NCBI GenBank assembly: GCA_050946195.1
Contig: JBMNUI010000036.1
Span: forward strand, 1 to 21,929
Reading direction: 5' to 3'
Source of the DNA: UMGS1002 sp050946195
GTDB taxonomy: Bacteria > Bacillota > Clostridia > Oscillospirales > CAG-272
Length of the DNA stretch: 21,929 nucleotides
Part shown: one piece after another, positions 7,484 to 13,840 of the stretch
Layout of the letters: the number at the start of each line of letters is the position of its first letter
Numbering within the stretch: the stretch's first letter is position 1
Translations under genes and position numbers: made by a program
Notes under the pieces: model-generated
Told to the model about the DNA's origin: nothing
What the model saw: only the letters and a program-made list of their open reading frames with translations
Databases searched by the model: none

Positions 7484-8845
7484 GTGACTCGAATGAAAAG
7501 TAAAATCCGGCAGGGAAAGGGGAGAGGCGGGACCGGCATTATTGCCGCCGGCTTTCTTCTGGTAATCCTTGTCGGATTTCTTTTTCTCATGCTGCCGGTA
7601 TCCTCGAGAGACGGCAGCTTTACAAATCCGCTTGACGCGGCATTCACCGCGGTCAGCGCCACCTGCGTCACCGGGCTTGTCACGCTTGACACTGCAGAGC
7701 ATTGGAGCACCTTCGGGCAGATTGTCATACTTATCATGATTCAGACCGGCGGGCTGGGGTTCATGACCGTGGCGGTGCTGCTCTCGATGCTGGTCGGGCG
7801 GGCGGTGACCCCCAAGGAGCGGATGCTGCTCGGAATGTCCTTCAATCTCGGCAGGTATGACAAGCTCAGAGACATTCTCCACAGAATCGCGGTTGGCACT
7901 TTCTGCTTTGAGCTGTCGGGCGCAATTTTGCTTTCGACAAGATTCATACCTCGCTTTGGTTTTTGGGACGGGTTATACAAGAGTATATTTCATTCGGTAT
8001 CGGCCTTCTGCAACGCCGGATTCGACCTTTTAGGCAGTGGTCTTATGATGGATGACTTCGGGGGCGACCCTGTGGTCTGCGTCACGCTGATGCTGCTGGT
8101 TGTGGTCGGCGGGATAGGCTTTATCGTTTGGGACGACATCGCCGACAGGATACTCAAAAAAAGGCGGCTGTCGGCATACTCGCGGCTTGTGCTGATTGTC
8201 ACTGCGGTGCTGATTGTCGGCGGCATGGTACTTTTTGCTGTGCTTGAATGGAACAATCAGGATACCATCGGGAACCTGCCGGCAGGCAAAAAGGTATTGG
8301 CTGCATTGTTTCAGTCGGTAAACCTGCGGACCTCGGGGTTTTTGACAATTAATCCCGCGTCGCTCAGCGAAGGCTCGCGGTTTCTCTCGGTTTTGTTGAT
8401 GTTTATAGGAGGAGCCTCAGGTTCGACCGCCGGAGGTATCAAGGTGGCGACTGTCGGAGTACTGCTGTATACTATATGGTCGGTTACAATCGGCAACAGG
8501 GAGGCCGTGCTGTTCAAACGTAAAATTTCGGCCGAGAGCTTTATGCGCGCAGCGGCGGTGGTGGGGTTCCAGTTTACCTTAATATTCGCGGGGACGCTTG
8601 CCATTGTGGCGTTGCAGAGCTACGGCATCATGGACGTCTTGTTTGAGTCTACTTCGGTTGTCAGCACAACAGGGCTGACTCTCGGCATCACGTCGTCGCT
8701 CGGCACGGCAGGGAAAATAATTGTAATGTTTTTGATGTACCTCGGTCGTGTCGGAATACTCACAGTGACATACTCGGTAATGCTGAATCTGCGCGAGAGC
8801 CGGTCGACAATCAGTTACCCCGACGCAAATATACTGATCGGCTGA
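7484..8845 (+). CDS. ktrB: Potassium uptake membrane subunit KtrB (TrkH family)
   Basis: A 453-residue member of the TrkH/KtrB superfamily of K+ translocating membrane proteins. These have four pore-loop repeats, each giving one glycine to the K+ filter. All four are visible: TCVTGL (60-65), CNAGF (176-180), NLRTSGF (280-286) and STTGLTL (394-400). The length fits KtrB (about 450) better than TrkH. A glycine-rich segment, GGASGSTAGGIK (309-320), precedes a pore helix region; it corresponds to the intramembrane loop that gates KtrB. GTG 7484 has GAAGGG five bases upstream; ATG 7493, three codons later, is equally possible. The partner gene ktrA follows 31 bases downstream. Confidence 0.93.
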   Translation: MTRMKSKIRQGKGRGGTGIIAAGFLLVILVGFLFLMLPVSSRDGSFTNPLDAAFTAVSATCVTGLVTLDTAEHWSTFGQIVILIMIQTGGLGFMTVAVLLSMLVGRAVTPKERMLLGMSFNLGRYDKLRDILHRIAVGTFCFELSGAILLSTRFIPRFGFWDGLYKSIFHSVSAFCNAGFDLLGSGLMMDDFGGDPVVCVTLMLLVVVGGIGFIVWDDIADRILKKRRLSAYSRLVLIVTAVLIVGGMVLFAVLEWNNQDTIGNLPAGKKVLAALFQSVNLRTSGFLTINPASLSEGSRFLSVLLMFIGGASGSTAGGIKVATVGVLLYTIWSVTIGNREAVLFKRKISAESFMRAAAVVGFQFTLIFAGTLAIVALQSYGIMDVLFESTSVVSTTGLTLGITSSLGTAGKIIVMFLMYLGRVGILTVTYSVMLNLRESRSTISYPDANILIG

Positions 8846-8876
8846 CTCGACAATTCTCAAGGGAAGGGATTGACAT

Positions 8877-9521
8877 ATGAAAAGCTTTTGCGTCATAGGG
8901 CTCGGGAAATTCGGCCAGTCACTTGCCGAAACCCTGTCCAAATCGGGCTGTCAGGTCATGATAATCGACACAGACGCCGATAAGGTGACCGCCATGGCAG
9001 ACATCGTGACCAACGCGGTCATTGGCGACCCGACCAACGAGTCGGTACTCCGGGCTGCCGGAATCACCGACTACGAGTGCGCCATTGTCTGCCTGACCTC
9101 GAATATCAATGCCAACGTGCTGCTAACTATAATGCTGAAAGAGCTCGGGGTGAAAAAAGTGGTTGCCAGAGCGCTCAACGAGGGGCACCGGAAGGTGCTC
9201 GAGCGCATCGGCGCCGACTTGATAGTCTTCCCCGAGCAGGATATGGGCGAGAAGCTCGGCTATATGCTGACAAAGGACAACGTGACCGAGTTTATCGAGT
9301 TTTCGGGGTATAAGATAATTGAGCTTTCTGTGCCCCGGGAATGGCAGGGCAAGAGCCTGGTGGACCTTGAACTGCGACGCAACTTCAGCGTCAACGTTGT
9401 GGCGGTCTCGCGTGCCGACGGTGTCGTTGATGTCTCTCCACAGCCCGACCGCGTTTTCTTGGCGGGCGACAAGGTCACGATTATCGGAGCCGACAAGGAT
9501 ATCGACAGGCTGATGAAGTAA
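8877..9521 (+). CDS. ktrA: Potassium uptake regulatory subunit KtrA (TrkA family)
   Basis: A 214-residue cytoplasmic gating ring subunit. The RCK_N domain (about 1-125) starts with the nucleotide-binding GLGKFG (8-13), with the acidic residue D31 at the end of the second strand, where NAD(H) or ATP/ADP ribose is held in this family. The RCK_C domain (about 135-214) in KtrA binds c-di-AMP in several Bacillota, so K+ uptake may be controlled by that nucleotide; this is known for the family and not visible here. AAGGGA 9 bases before the ATG is the ribosome binding site. It pairs with KtrB directly upstream and ends at a terminator shared with the convergent spoIVB. Confidence 0.93.
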   Translation: MKSFCVIGLGKFGQSLAETLSKSGCQVMIIDTDADKVTAMADIVTNAVIGDPTNESVLRAAGITDYECAIVCLTSNINANVLLTIMLKELGVKKVVARALNEGHRKVLERIGADLIVFPEQDMGEKLGYMLTKDNVTEFIEFSGYKIIELSVPREWQGKSLVDLELRRNFSVNVVAVSRADGVVDVSPQPDRVFLAGDKVTIIGADKDIDRLMK

Positions 9522-9530
9522 TTAAAATAA

Positions 9531-9570
9531 CAAAAGCCGCCGGGAATGCCACCGGCGGCTCAATTATTTT
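9531..9570. terminator. Bidirectional terminator between ktrA and spoIVB
   Basis: AGCCGCCGG (9535-9543) pairs with CCGGCGGCT (9552-9560). On the plus strand CAATTATTTT follows; on the minus strand the stem runs into TTTTG. It lies between the convergent ktrA and spoIVB genes and can serve both. Confidence 0.8.
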
Positions 9571-9608
9571 ATAGTATTCGCAAGGCCATAGGCCGCGTTT
9601 TTCAAATT

Positions 9609-10739
9609 TTATTCCCGCACAGGCTGCCTTAGCTGGTCGGGCATATGGTCTAGCATGTTCTCGATAAATATGCCGTATCCGCGGGTCGGGTCGTTTATGA
9701 GCACATGCGTTACCGCGCCGATGATGCGGCCGTTCTGGATTATCGGGCTGCCCGACATGCCCTGAATGATGCCGCCGGTTTTCTCAAGCAGCACCGGGTC
9801 GGTGACAGTCACGGTAAAGCACTTGTTTGAGTCAGACGAGGTGTTTACCGCCGAGATTTCGACCGTGTATTTGTTTACTGTGTTTTTGTCAAGCGTGCAC
9901 CAGATATAGGCCGCGCCTTCCTTTACCTGATATTTCGAGGCGGCGGGCAGGGGGTCTTCGGGGATGTTGGAGGGCAGCTCGTTGAGTATGCCGTACACAC
10001 CGTATTCGGTGTTGCCGACCAGGGTCCCGCACTTGCCCGAACTGAAATAGCCTTTGATTTCGCCGGGGTCGCCCGGGAGCCCGCGGGTCAGTCCGTTGAT
10101 TGTCACCGCAGTGACAATACCGCGCTGCATGGGGATGAGATTTCCGGTTTCGCTGTCGCAGATGCCGTGCCCCAGCCCGGCAAAGGAATAGTCCTCGGGG
10201 ACAATGAAGGTCACGGTGCCGATGCCGGCGCCGCTGTCGCGCACCCAGATGCCGGTTTTATACCTGCCGTCTGCCTCACTGTAAACCGGCGTCAAGGTGA
10301 CGGTATATTCGCGCGAATCTCTCTTACAGGTCAGGGTAATCGGCTTTCCGCCGCATTTTTCGATTGTGGCGGTGAGCTGTGCTGCGCATATCAGCTGCTC
10401 GCCGTTTACCGCTGTTATTATATCCTTGACCCGGATGCCGGCGCTGTATGCCGGGTTTTGCGCGCCCGAGCCGTTGTTTATATCGCAGAAACCGACGACA
10501 ACCACTCCGTCTGTGAAAAATTTGACTCCGAACGGCATTCCGCCGGGATAGAGTTTGATAGAATTGAGGTTTTTTGTTACCGCAAAGACCGAATCGTCAA
10601 CATATACCGATGCAAGAAGTGCTTCTCCGAGGTCTTCGCCGTGTGCCCCGCCGCCGATATTCACGGCGCCGGTGAGTACCGAAATTAATATCAGAAGCGA
10701 AGCAAGTAAGGCTCTGGCCTTTTTTGTTTTGTTAATCAT
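9609..10739 (-). CDS. spoIVB: SpoIVB serine peptidase (stage IV sporulation)
   Basis: A 376-residue S55-family peptidase. In spore formers, SpoIVB made in the forespore crosses into the intermembrane space and triggers pro-sigma-K processing by cleaving SpoIVFA. An N-terminal membrane anchor spans about 9-27. A PDZ domain (about 80-150; AYSAGIRVKDIITAVNGE) is followed by the peptidase domain with His191 (LGHGICD), Asp314 and Ser329 (GMSGSP). The Asp-Ser distance of 15 residues equals that of B. subtilis D363/S378. The start at 10739 has GAAGG about 9 bases upstream on the minus strand; an upstream in-frame extension to 10877 looks non-coding. I could not identify a clear sigma-F/G promoter. 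Its presence is the best evidence that the organism sporulates. Confidence 0.93.
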   Translation of the reverse strand: MINKTKKARALLASLLILISVLTGAVNIGGGAHGEDLGEALLASVYVDDSVFAVTKNLNSIKLYPGGMPFGVKFFTDGVVVVGFCDINNGSGAQNPAYSAGIRVKDIITAVNGEQLICAAQLTATIEKCGGKPITLTCKRDSREYTVTLTPVYSEADGRYKTGIWVRDSGAGIGTVTFIVPEDYSFAGLGHGICDSETGNLIPMQRGIVTAVTINGLTRGLPGDPGEIKGYFSSGKCGTLVGNTEYGVYGILNELPSNIPEDPLPAASKYQVKEGAAYIWCTLDKNTVNKYTVEISAVNTSSDSNKCFTVTVTDPVLLEKTGGIIQGMSGSPIIQNGRIIGAVTHVLINDPTRGYGIFIENMLDHMPDQLRQPVRE

Positions 10740-10943
10740 GGGATTTACCTTCGTTCCGGGAATTTGTAATCGCTCTGGAGCGGCTTCCGGTTTTGCCGGC
10801 TTCTGCCGGCATACGGCATGCCGCCGGAATGCTCCGATATTAATCTGTGTCGCCGGCGCGGCTTTGATGTTTAACAAATTTATTTGAGCAAGGCAATATT
10901 TTTTTAACCGGGGCTGAAAATATGTATTTTTTTGTTTGCTTCC

Positions 10944-11030
10944 TTAGGATATAATGCACTTGCCGATCTGCACAAAAACCAAAAAAGACATGCCGATGAA
11001 GTGCAGCCAGCACATCACCGCGCCGACCAT
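10944..11030 (-). CDS. Candidate 28-residue hydrophobic peptide
   Basis: A short frame on the minus strand, ATG at 11028-11030 and TAA at 10944-10946. It begins MVGAVMCWLHFIGMSFLV and continues FVQIGKCIIS. Nearly all of it could be one membrane helix. GAGGGAA lies 3-5 bases before the ATG, and many codons end in G or C, as in neighbouring genes. It sits 204 bases upstream of spoIVB in the same direction. I recognise no family, and it does not look like SpoVM. Chance occurrence cannot be excluded for so short a frame; the region around it otherwise lacks coding signs. Confidence 0.4.
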   Translation of the reverse strand: MVGAVMCWLHFIGMSFLVFVQIGKCIIS

Positions 11031-11221
11031 GACTTCCCTCGGGTAAATCAGAAGTTTGCGGGTATTTGATAATACACCTGATATTTCTGTTGACCCGATA
11101 TTGCTTTATTATGCCGGAATAATTGGTTTTTTCGTGAAAAATCCGGTGATTTGTTTCGGGCTTTTTACTGATAATAATATCGACCGGCCGGGCGGTTTTC
11201 ATACGAAAAAATTATGCAAAC

Positions 11222-11255
11222 AAAAGCCGAAACCGGCGTTTTTGACCGGCTTTTT
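11222..11255. terminator. Second terminator hairpin, possibly bidirectional
   Basis: AAAAGCCG (11222-11229) pairs with CGGCTTTT (11247-11254), and inside it AAAC pairs with GTTT around CGGC. T-runs occur on both strands. On the minus strand it lies just after the terminator at 11267-11298 and would act as a backup. Confidence 0.55.
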
Positions 11256-11266
11256 CAGCACTGCCG

Positions 11267-11298
11267 AAAAAAAGAGGCCCGGAGCATATCCGAGCCTC
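11267..11298 (-). terminator. Terminator of the HPr-like gene
   Basis: On the minus strand, a 10-bp stem formed by 11289-11298 and 11274-11283 (one mismatch, five-base loop) is followed immediately by seven T (11273-11267). It is about 105 bases after the stop of the HPr-like gene at 11403. Confidence 0.85.
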
Positions 11299-11402
11299 TA
11301 CAGCCGCATTTTTAAAGTTTTGGGGTGATTTAGAGTTTTAAACATGAAACCAGAGCCCGAGGCGGAGCCCCGCGGCTTTTGACCAGGGAAAGAGCTGCGT
11401 TT

Positions 11403-11633
11403 TTACTTGACGATAAAGCGGTCGAGCTGGGCTATGAGCTTGTCGGCGTCCCCGGAGTGAATTCTCAGAGTGATGGGCGAGAGCAAATCAAGGCTGAAAA
11501 TCCCGATGATGGATTTTGCGTCAACGACATAACGACCCGAGGTGAGGTCGATATCCCCGTCAAATGCGGTTGCTATACCGACAAAATCCTGTACGTCGCG
11601 GATTGTTGACAATTGAATCTGAACGGTCTTCAT
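11403..11633 (-). CDS. HPr-like protein lacking the active-site histidine
   Basis: A 76-residue protein with the HPr fold. The region around the regulatory serine is well kept: AKSIIGIFSLDL with Ser41 corresponds to Ser46 of HPr (LKSIMGVMSL). The segment that should hold the phosphorylated histidine (GIHARPA in HPr) reads STIRDVQDF and has no histidine. It cannot therefore pass phosphate in the PTS in the usual way. B. subtilis Crh is a known precedent: it has Gln at position 15, keeps Ser46 and works in catabolite repression. A similar regulatory role is a guess. The ATG at 11633 has a perfect AAGGAGG 8 bases upstream, a consensus promoter and a strong terminator, so it is transcribed alone. 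Confidence 0.85.
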   Translation of the reverse strand: MKTVQIQLSTIRDVQDFVGIATAFDGDIDLTSGRYVVDAKSIIGIFSLDLLSPITLRIHSGDADKLIAQLDRFIVK

Positions 11634-11718
11634 CTGCAAATCCTCCTTAAGTGGGCTGGTGTTTGTTATTTTTAGTCCGCCGGGAAACGGCCGCCCCGCC
11701 GGGAACTTCTACTCTGAC

Positions 11719-11747
11719 ATTGTAGCATTATTTTCATGGTTTGTCAA
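11719..11747 (-). promoter_or_regulatory. Promoter of the HPr-like gene
   Basis: On the minus strand, TTGACA (11747-11742) and TACAAT (11724-11719) with a 17-base spacer. Transcription would start near 11712, giving a leader of about 80 bases with GC-rich stretches before AAGGAGG. Confidence 0.82.
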
Positions 11748-11827
11748 TGATTAAAAATAAGCACAACAGATATTTGGAGTAATTTGTGCACTATTGCGGC
11801 GTATATTTGAATAAAGGTGTTTTCAGA

Positions 11828-11856
11828 TTGACAAAGCGGGGCGCTGCTGATATAAT
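11828..11856 (+). promoter_or_regulatory. Promoter of the mntP riboswitch transcript
   Basis: TTGACA at 11828-11833 and TATAAT at 11851-11856, perfect hexamers with a 17-base spacer. Transcription would start near 11863, about 13 bases before the first paired base of the riboswitch. Confidence 0.85.
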
Positions 11857-11875
11857 AATAAAACTCGATGTTTTT

Positions 11876-12055
11876 ACATGAGGGAGTAGCTGGCATAGAA
11901 ATATGCGGCAAGTCAACAAACCGGCAGCATTCATGAGTGTCCGAATACTGGCGGAGCCGAGTCAATGCATGCCTGGCTTGCCTAGTTAAAGCGACAACAC
12001 ACCGCTTTAATAATTGTCAAGACTCATGTTATGGCACTGCCATGCATGTTTTTTT
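11876..12055 (+). ncRNA. yybP-ykoY manganese riboswitch with terminator
   Basis: The leader of mntP carries the hallmarks of the yybP-ykoY Mn2+ sensor. The P1 stem is ACATGAG (11876-11882) with CTCATGT (12023-12029), a perfect 7-bp match. The 5' conserved loop reads GGGAGTAGC (11882-11890) and the 3' side reads TCAAGAC just before P1 closes. Between them are several helices. The 3' P1 strand also belongs to a hairpin: CATG (12025-12028) with CATG (12045-12048) and ATGGC (12031-12035) with GCCAT (12039-12043), followed by seven T (12049-12055). P1 and this terminator exclude each other, so Mn2+ binding should allow read-through. Confidence 0.88.
12025..12055 (+). terminator. Riboswitch-controlled terminator
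   Basis: The hairpin CATG-TT-ATGGC / GCCAT-G-CATG with loop ACT, followed by seven T. It uses bases 12025-12028, which are also needed for the P1 stem of the riboswitch. Confidence 0.75.
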
Positions 12056-12089
12056 ATGCAGGCAGAAAAGCGGAGGTTGTAGGTTTGCA

Positions 12090-12659
12090 ATGGGACAAAT
12101 TGAGCTTTTCGGCATTGCATTGGCGCTGTCGATGGACGCCTTTGCGGTTTCAATCTGCAAAGGGCTCGGAATGAAAAAGATAAACTACACGCAGGCGCTT
12201 ATCATCGGCTTGTTTTTCGGGGGATTTCAGGCGCTCATGCCGATACTCGGCTGGCTGCTCGGCAGCCGGTTTGAGCAGTACATCACGGCGTTTGACCACT
12301 GGGTCGCCTTCGTGCTGCTGGTCTTTATCGGGAGCAAGATGATAGTCGACCTGATAAAAGACAAGGATGACGACTGCGCATGCTGCCAAAAACTCGATTA
12401 CAGGGAGCTGCTTTATCTGTCGGTCGCCACCAGCATCGACGCGCTGGCCGTCGGCATTACGTTCGCCTTTTTTGTAATAAACGTCTGGTGGGCTGTGACG
12501 GTTATCGGACTTGTCACCATGGTCCTTTGTATTGCCGGGGTGGCTATAGGCTGCAGGTTCGGCGCAAAATACAAGCGCGGGGCGACGCTTGCCGGCGGAA
12601 TTATCCTGATTCTCATCGGTATAAAAATCCTGCTTGAGGGGTACGGGATTATAGGTTGA
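12090..12659 (+). CDS. mntP: Manganese exporter MntP
   Basis: A 189-residue membrane protein matching the family length (E. coli MntP 188). It removes excess Mn2+ from the cytoplasm. Six membrane helices form two related halves, each with the acidic motif in the first helix: LALSMDAFAVS (Asp16) and VATSIDALAVG (Asp117). The loop between the halves has DKDDDCACCQ (91-100), an acidic and cysteine-rich stretch that could touch metal; this is only suggestive. The start ATG 12090 begins at MGQIELFG; further in-frame sequence upstream lies in the riboswitch. GGAGG at 12072-12076 is rather far from the ATG and TAGG at 12080-12083 closer. It is the single gene controlled by the manganese riboswitch. 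Confidence 0.93.
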   Translation: MGQIELFGIALALSMDAFAVSICKGLGMKKINYTQALIIGLFFGGFQALMPILGWLLGSRFEQYITAFDHWVAFVLLVFIGSKMIVDLIKDKDDDCACCQKLDYRELLYLSVATSIDALAVGITFAFFVINVWWAVTVIGLVTMVLCIAGVAIGCRFGAKYKRGATLAGGIILILIGIKILLEGYGIIG

Positions 12660-12703
12660 TTGCACAGCCTATGCCTCGTTGATATAGTTTTTCCCCAAAA
12701 CCG

Positions 12704-12732
12704 TTTACTTTTAGGTGAAAAAATAATATAAT
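12704..12732 (+). promoter_or_regulatory. Probable promoter of the 12783 gene
   Basis: TTTACT at 12704-12709 (four of six matches) and a perfect TATAAT at 12727-12732, 17 bases apart. The surrounding sequence is AT-rich, and the gene start is 50 bases downstream. Confidence 0.6.
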
Positions 12733-12782
12733 ATTGTAAGCGGCCTGCCTATGTGCCGAAAACTATGGTGGAGGTTAGAGTC

Positions 12783-13124
12783 ATGTCGGGATGGGATGAA
12801 TTCAAGAGCGACGCCGGGAAAATTGCGTCCAAGGCAGTGAGCAAAGTGGGAGAGCTGGCCGACGCCGCGACTGCGCGCATTAAGCTTCAGGGCGTCAAGC
12901 TGCGGCTCTGCGAGGCATACGAAAAGCTCGGCAGGCTGACATACAAATCGTATAAGCAGGGGACAGATTCAGCCGGTACCGACGCGGTGATAGCCGAAAT
13001 CGACCGGCTCAGGGCAAAAGCAAAAAAGCTTGAGAGCGATATTGAGGCGGCTCGGAAAACAAAAGAAGCCGCCGACAAGTCTCAGCAGGAGGATAAGCAA
13101 GCACCCCCGGAGGATAAAAGCTGA
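12783..13124 (+). CDS. Hypothetical coiled-coil protein
   Basis: A 113-residue soluble protein of unknown function. It begins MSGWDEFKSDAGKIASKAV, followed by long amphipathic helices. Residues 35-60 (RIKLQGVKLRLCEAYEKLGR) and 76-102 (IAEIDRLRAKAKKLESDIEA) show heptad spacing and probably form a coiled coil. The C-terminal 20 residues are Lys/Gln/Glu/Pro-rich and likely disordered. There are no cysteine pairs or catalytic motifs. GGAGG at 12770-12774 is 8 bases before the chosen ATG; the longer frame from 12753 lacks a site. It has its own likely promoter and no operon partner. I have seen similar short N-terminal patterns only in unnamed proteins of Clostridia. Confidence 0.7.
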   Translation: MSGWDEFKSDAGKIASKAVSKVGELADAATARIKLQGVKLRLCEAYEKLGRLTYKSYKQGTDSAGTDAVIAEIDRLRAKAKKLESDIEAARKTKEAADKSQQEDKQAPPEDKS

Positions 13125-13246
13125 GGTTCCGTCTCCGCACGCCTCGTATCTACTAATGTAGCTAACTTATTATATAGGAAAAGCACGGGACATGGGGCTC
13201 GCGCTGCTTTATCAGTGGTATGGTTTGAATAGTTTTTGTCGGGGGC

Positions 13247-13320
13247 TCGGGGGCAGCGCCCCCGAAGAAAAGCGTGGTGTGGGGCGGAGCCCCATATAGA
13301 ATCGGGGGCGGAGCCCCCGA
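13247..13320. repeat. Cluster of three GC-rich hairpins
   Basis: Three perfect stems lie in 74 bases: 13247-13265 (TCGGGGGC, loop AGC), 13280-13294 (TGGGGC, loop GGA) and 13302-13320 (TCGGGGGC, loop GGA). The first and third have identical 8-bp arms. A related, imperfect hairpin with loop GGA is at 11354-11377. None is followed by a good T-run. The cluster lies between the convergent genes at 13124 and 13324 and may end both transcripts or be a scattered repeat family. Confidence 0.75.
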
Positions 13321-13323
13321 AAA

Positions 13324-13776
13324 TCATATAAAAGACTTGGCGGTGTTGTAGTTGTTTTCCTCGAAGGCGATGATGTCGCGCACGAGTTGGAGCACCTCGG
13401 GGCGGCAGTCCTTGTTTTCGTATTGGTGCAGCAGCCGGAGGGCTTCGCAGAAGCTCGTTGTGGCGTCCTCCATCAGTACCTCGCCGAGGCGGCTTGTGGA
13501 GGAGTCGGTCAGGGTTCTCATGCCCCGTCCCATCTTGGCGCCCATTTTCTCGATGATGTTGTCTTCCTTCGGGGCAACTCCCTCGCTGTCGAGAATTTTT
13601 TTGGCTTCGGAGGCGAAATTTTCATAACCGTCAAGCAGGCCGGTCATGTGGGATTTGAGCCGATCGTCCTCGGCCTTGGAGAGCAGGTTGAGCACCGAGT
13701 CGGCGCCTGTTTTCATGTTTTTGTAGATCGTCCCCGCAAGCTCGGCGGTGAGGGTGGTTACATTTGTTTTTTCCAT
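13324..13776 (-). CDS. Hypothetical helical-bundle protein
   Basis: A 150-residue, all-helical soluble protein I cannot name. It begins MEKTNVTTLTAELAGTIYKN. The layout of long helices, with acidic positions such as YENFASEAKK (about 57-66) and EDATTSFCEALRLLHQYENK (about 104-123), resembles four-helix ferritin-like or DUF2383-type proteins. The full EXXH metal ligands of ferritins are not evident. The start at 13776 has GGAG 9 bases upstream on the minus strand. A strong hairpin (13797-13835) separates it from dnaC, so it is either expressed by partial read-through or from an unseen promoter. It ends only 4 bases from the GC hairpin cluster. Confidence 0.65.
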   Translation of the reverse strand: MEKTNVTTLTAELAGTIYKNMKTGADSVLNLLSKAEDDRLKSHMTGLLDGYENFASEAKKILDSEGVAPKEDNIIEKMGAKMGRGMRTLTDSSTSRLGEVLMEDATTSFCEALRLLHQYENKDCRPEVLQLVRDIIAFEENNYNTAKSFI

Positions 13777-13796
13777 TTTGAAAAACTCCGCAATTA

Positions 13797-13835
13797 AAAA
13801 TTTGGGTATGTGCAATTAGTATTTGCGCATACCCA
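13797..13835 (-). terminator. Terminator or attenuator after dnaC
   Basis: On the minus strand TGGGTATGCGCA (13835-13824) pairs with TGCACATACCCA (13814-13803), 12 bp with one mismatch, followed by AAATTTTT. It starts 6 bases after the dnaC stop and ends about 20 bases before the next start codon. Confidence 0.75.
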
Positions 13836-13840
13836 TAATT

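Larger units (their letters stand above)
11031..11402. other. Non-coding gap with terminators and a GC hairpin
   Basis: AT-rich at the left, with no convincing gene on either strand; a 90-codon plus-strand frame over 11056-11328 runs through two terminator hairpins and is not believed. It holds the tandem hairpins at 11222-11255 and 11267-11298, and at 11354-11377 a GC hairpin with the loop GGA that resembles those at 13280-13320. Confidence 0.6.

Noticed and set aside
10731..10880. TTGTTAA and TTTAACAA half-sites near spoIVB as Rex boxes
   Set aside because: They are about 140 bases apart and not arranged as one inverted repeat, so no Rex operator is supported.
10840..11202. 120-codon minus-strand frame upstream of spoIVB
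   Set aside because: Composition is not protein-like, and the 28-codon frame in another phase has better start signals.
11056..11328. 90-codon plus-strand frame
   Set aside because: It runs through two terminator hairpins, has no ribosome binding site and resembles nothing.
13247..13320. GC hairpin cluster as a CRISPR array or attachment site
   Set aside because: There are no regular spacers, repeats are too short, and no cas gene or integrase is near.
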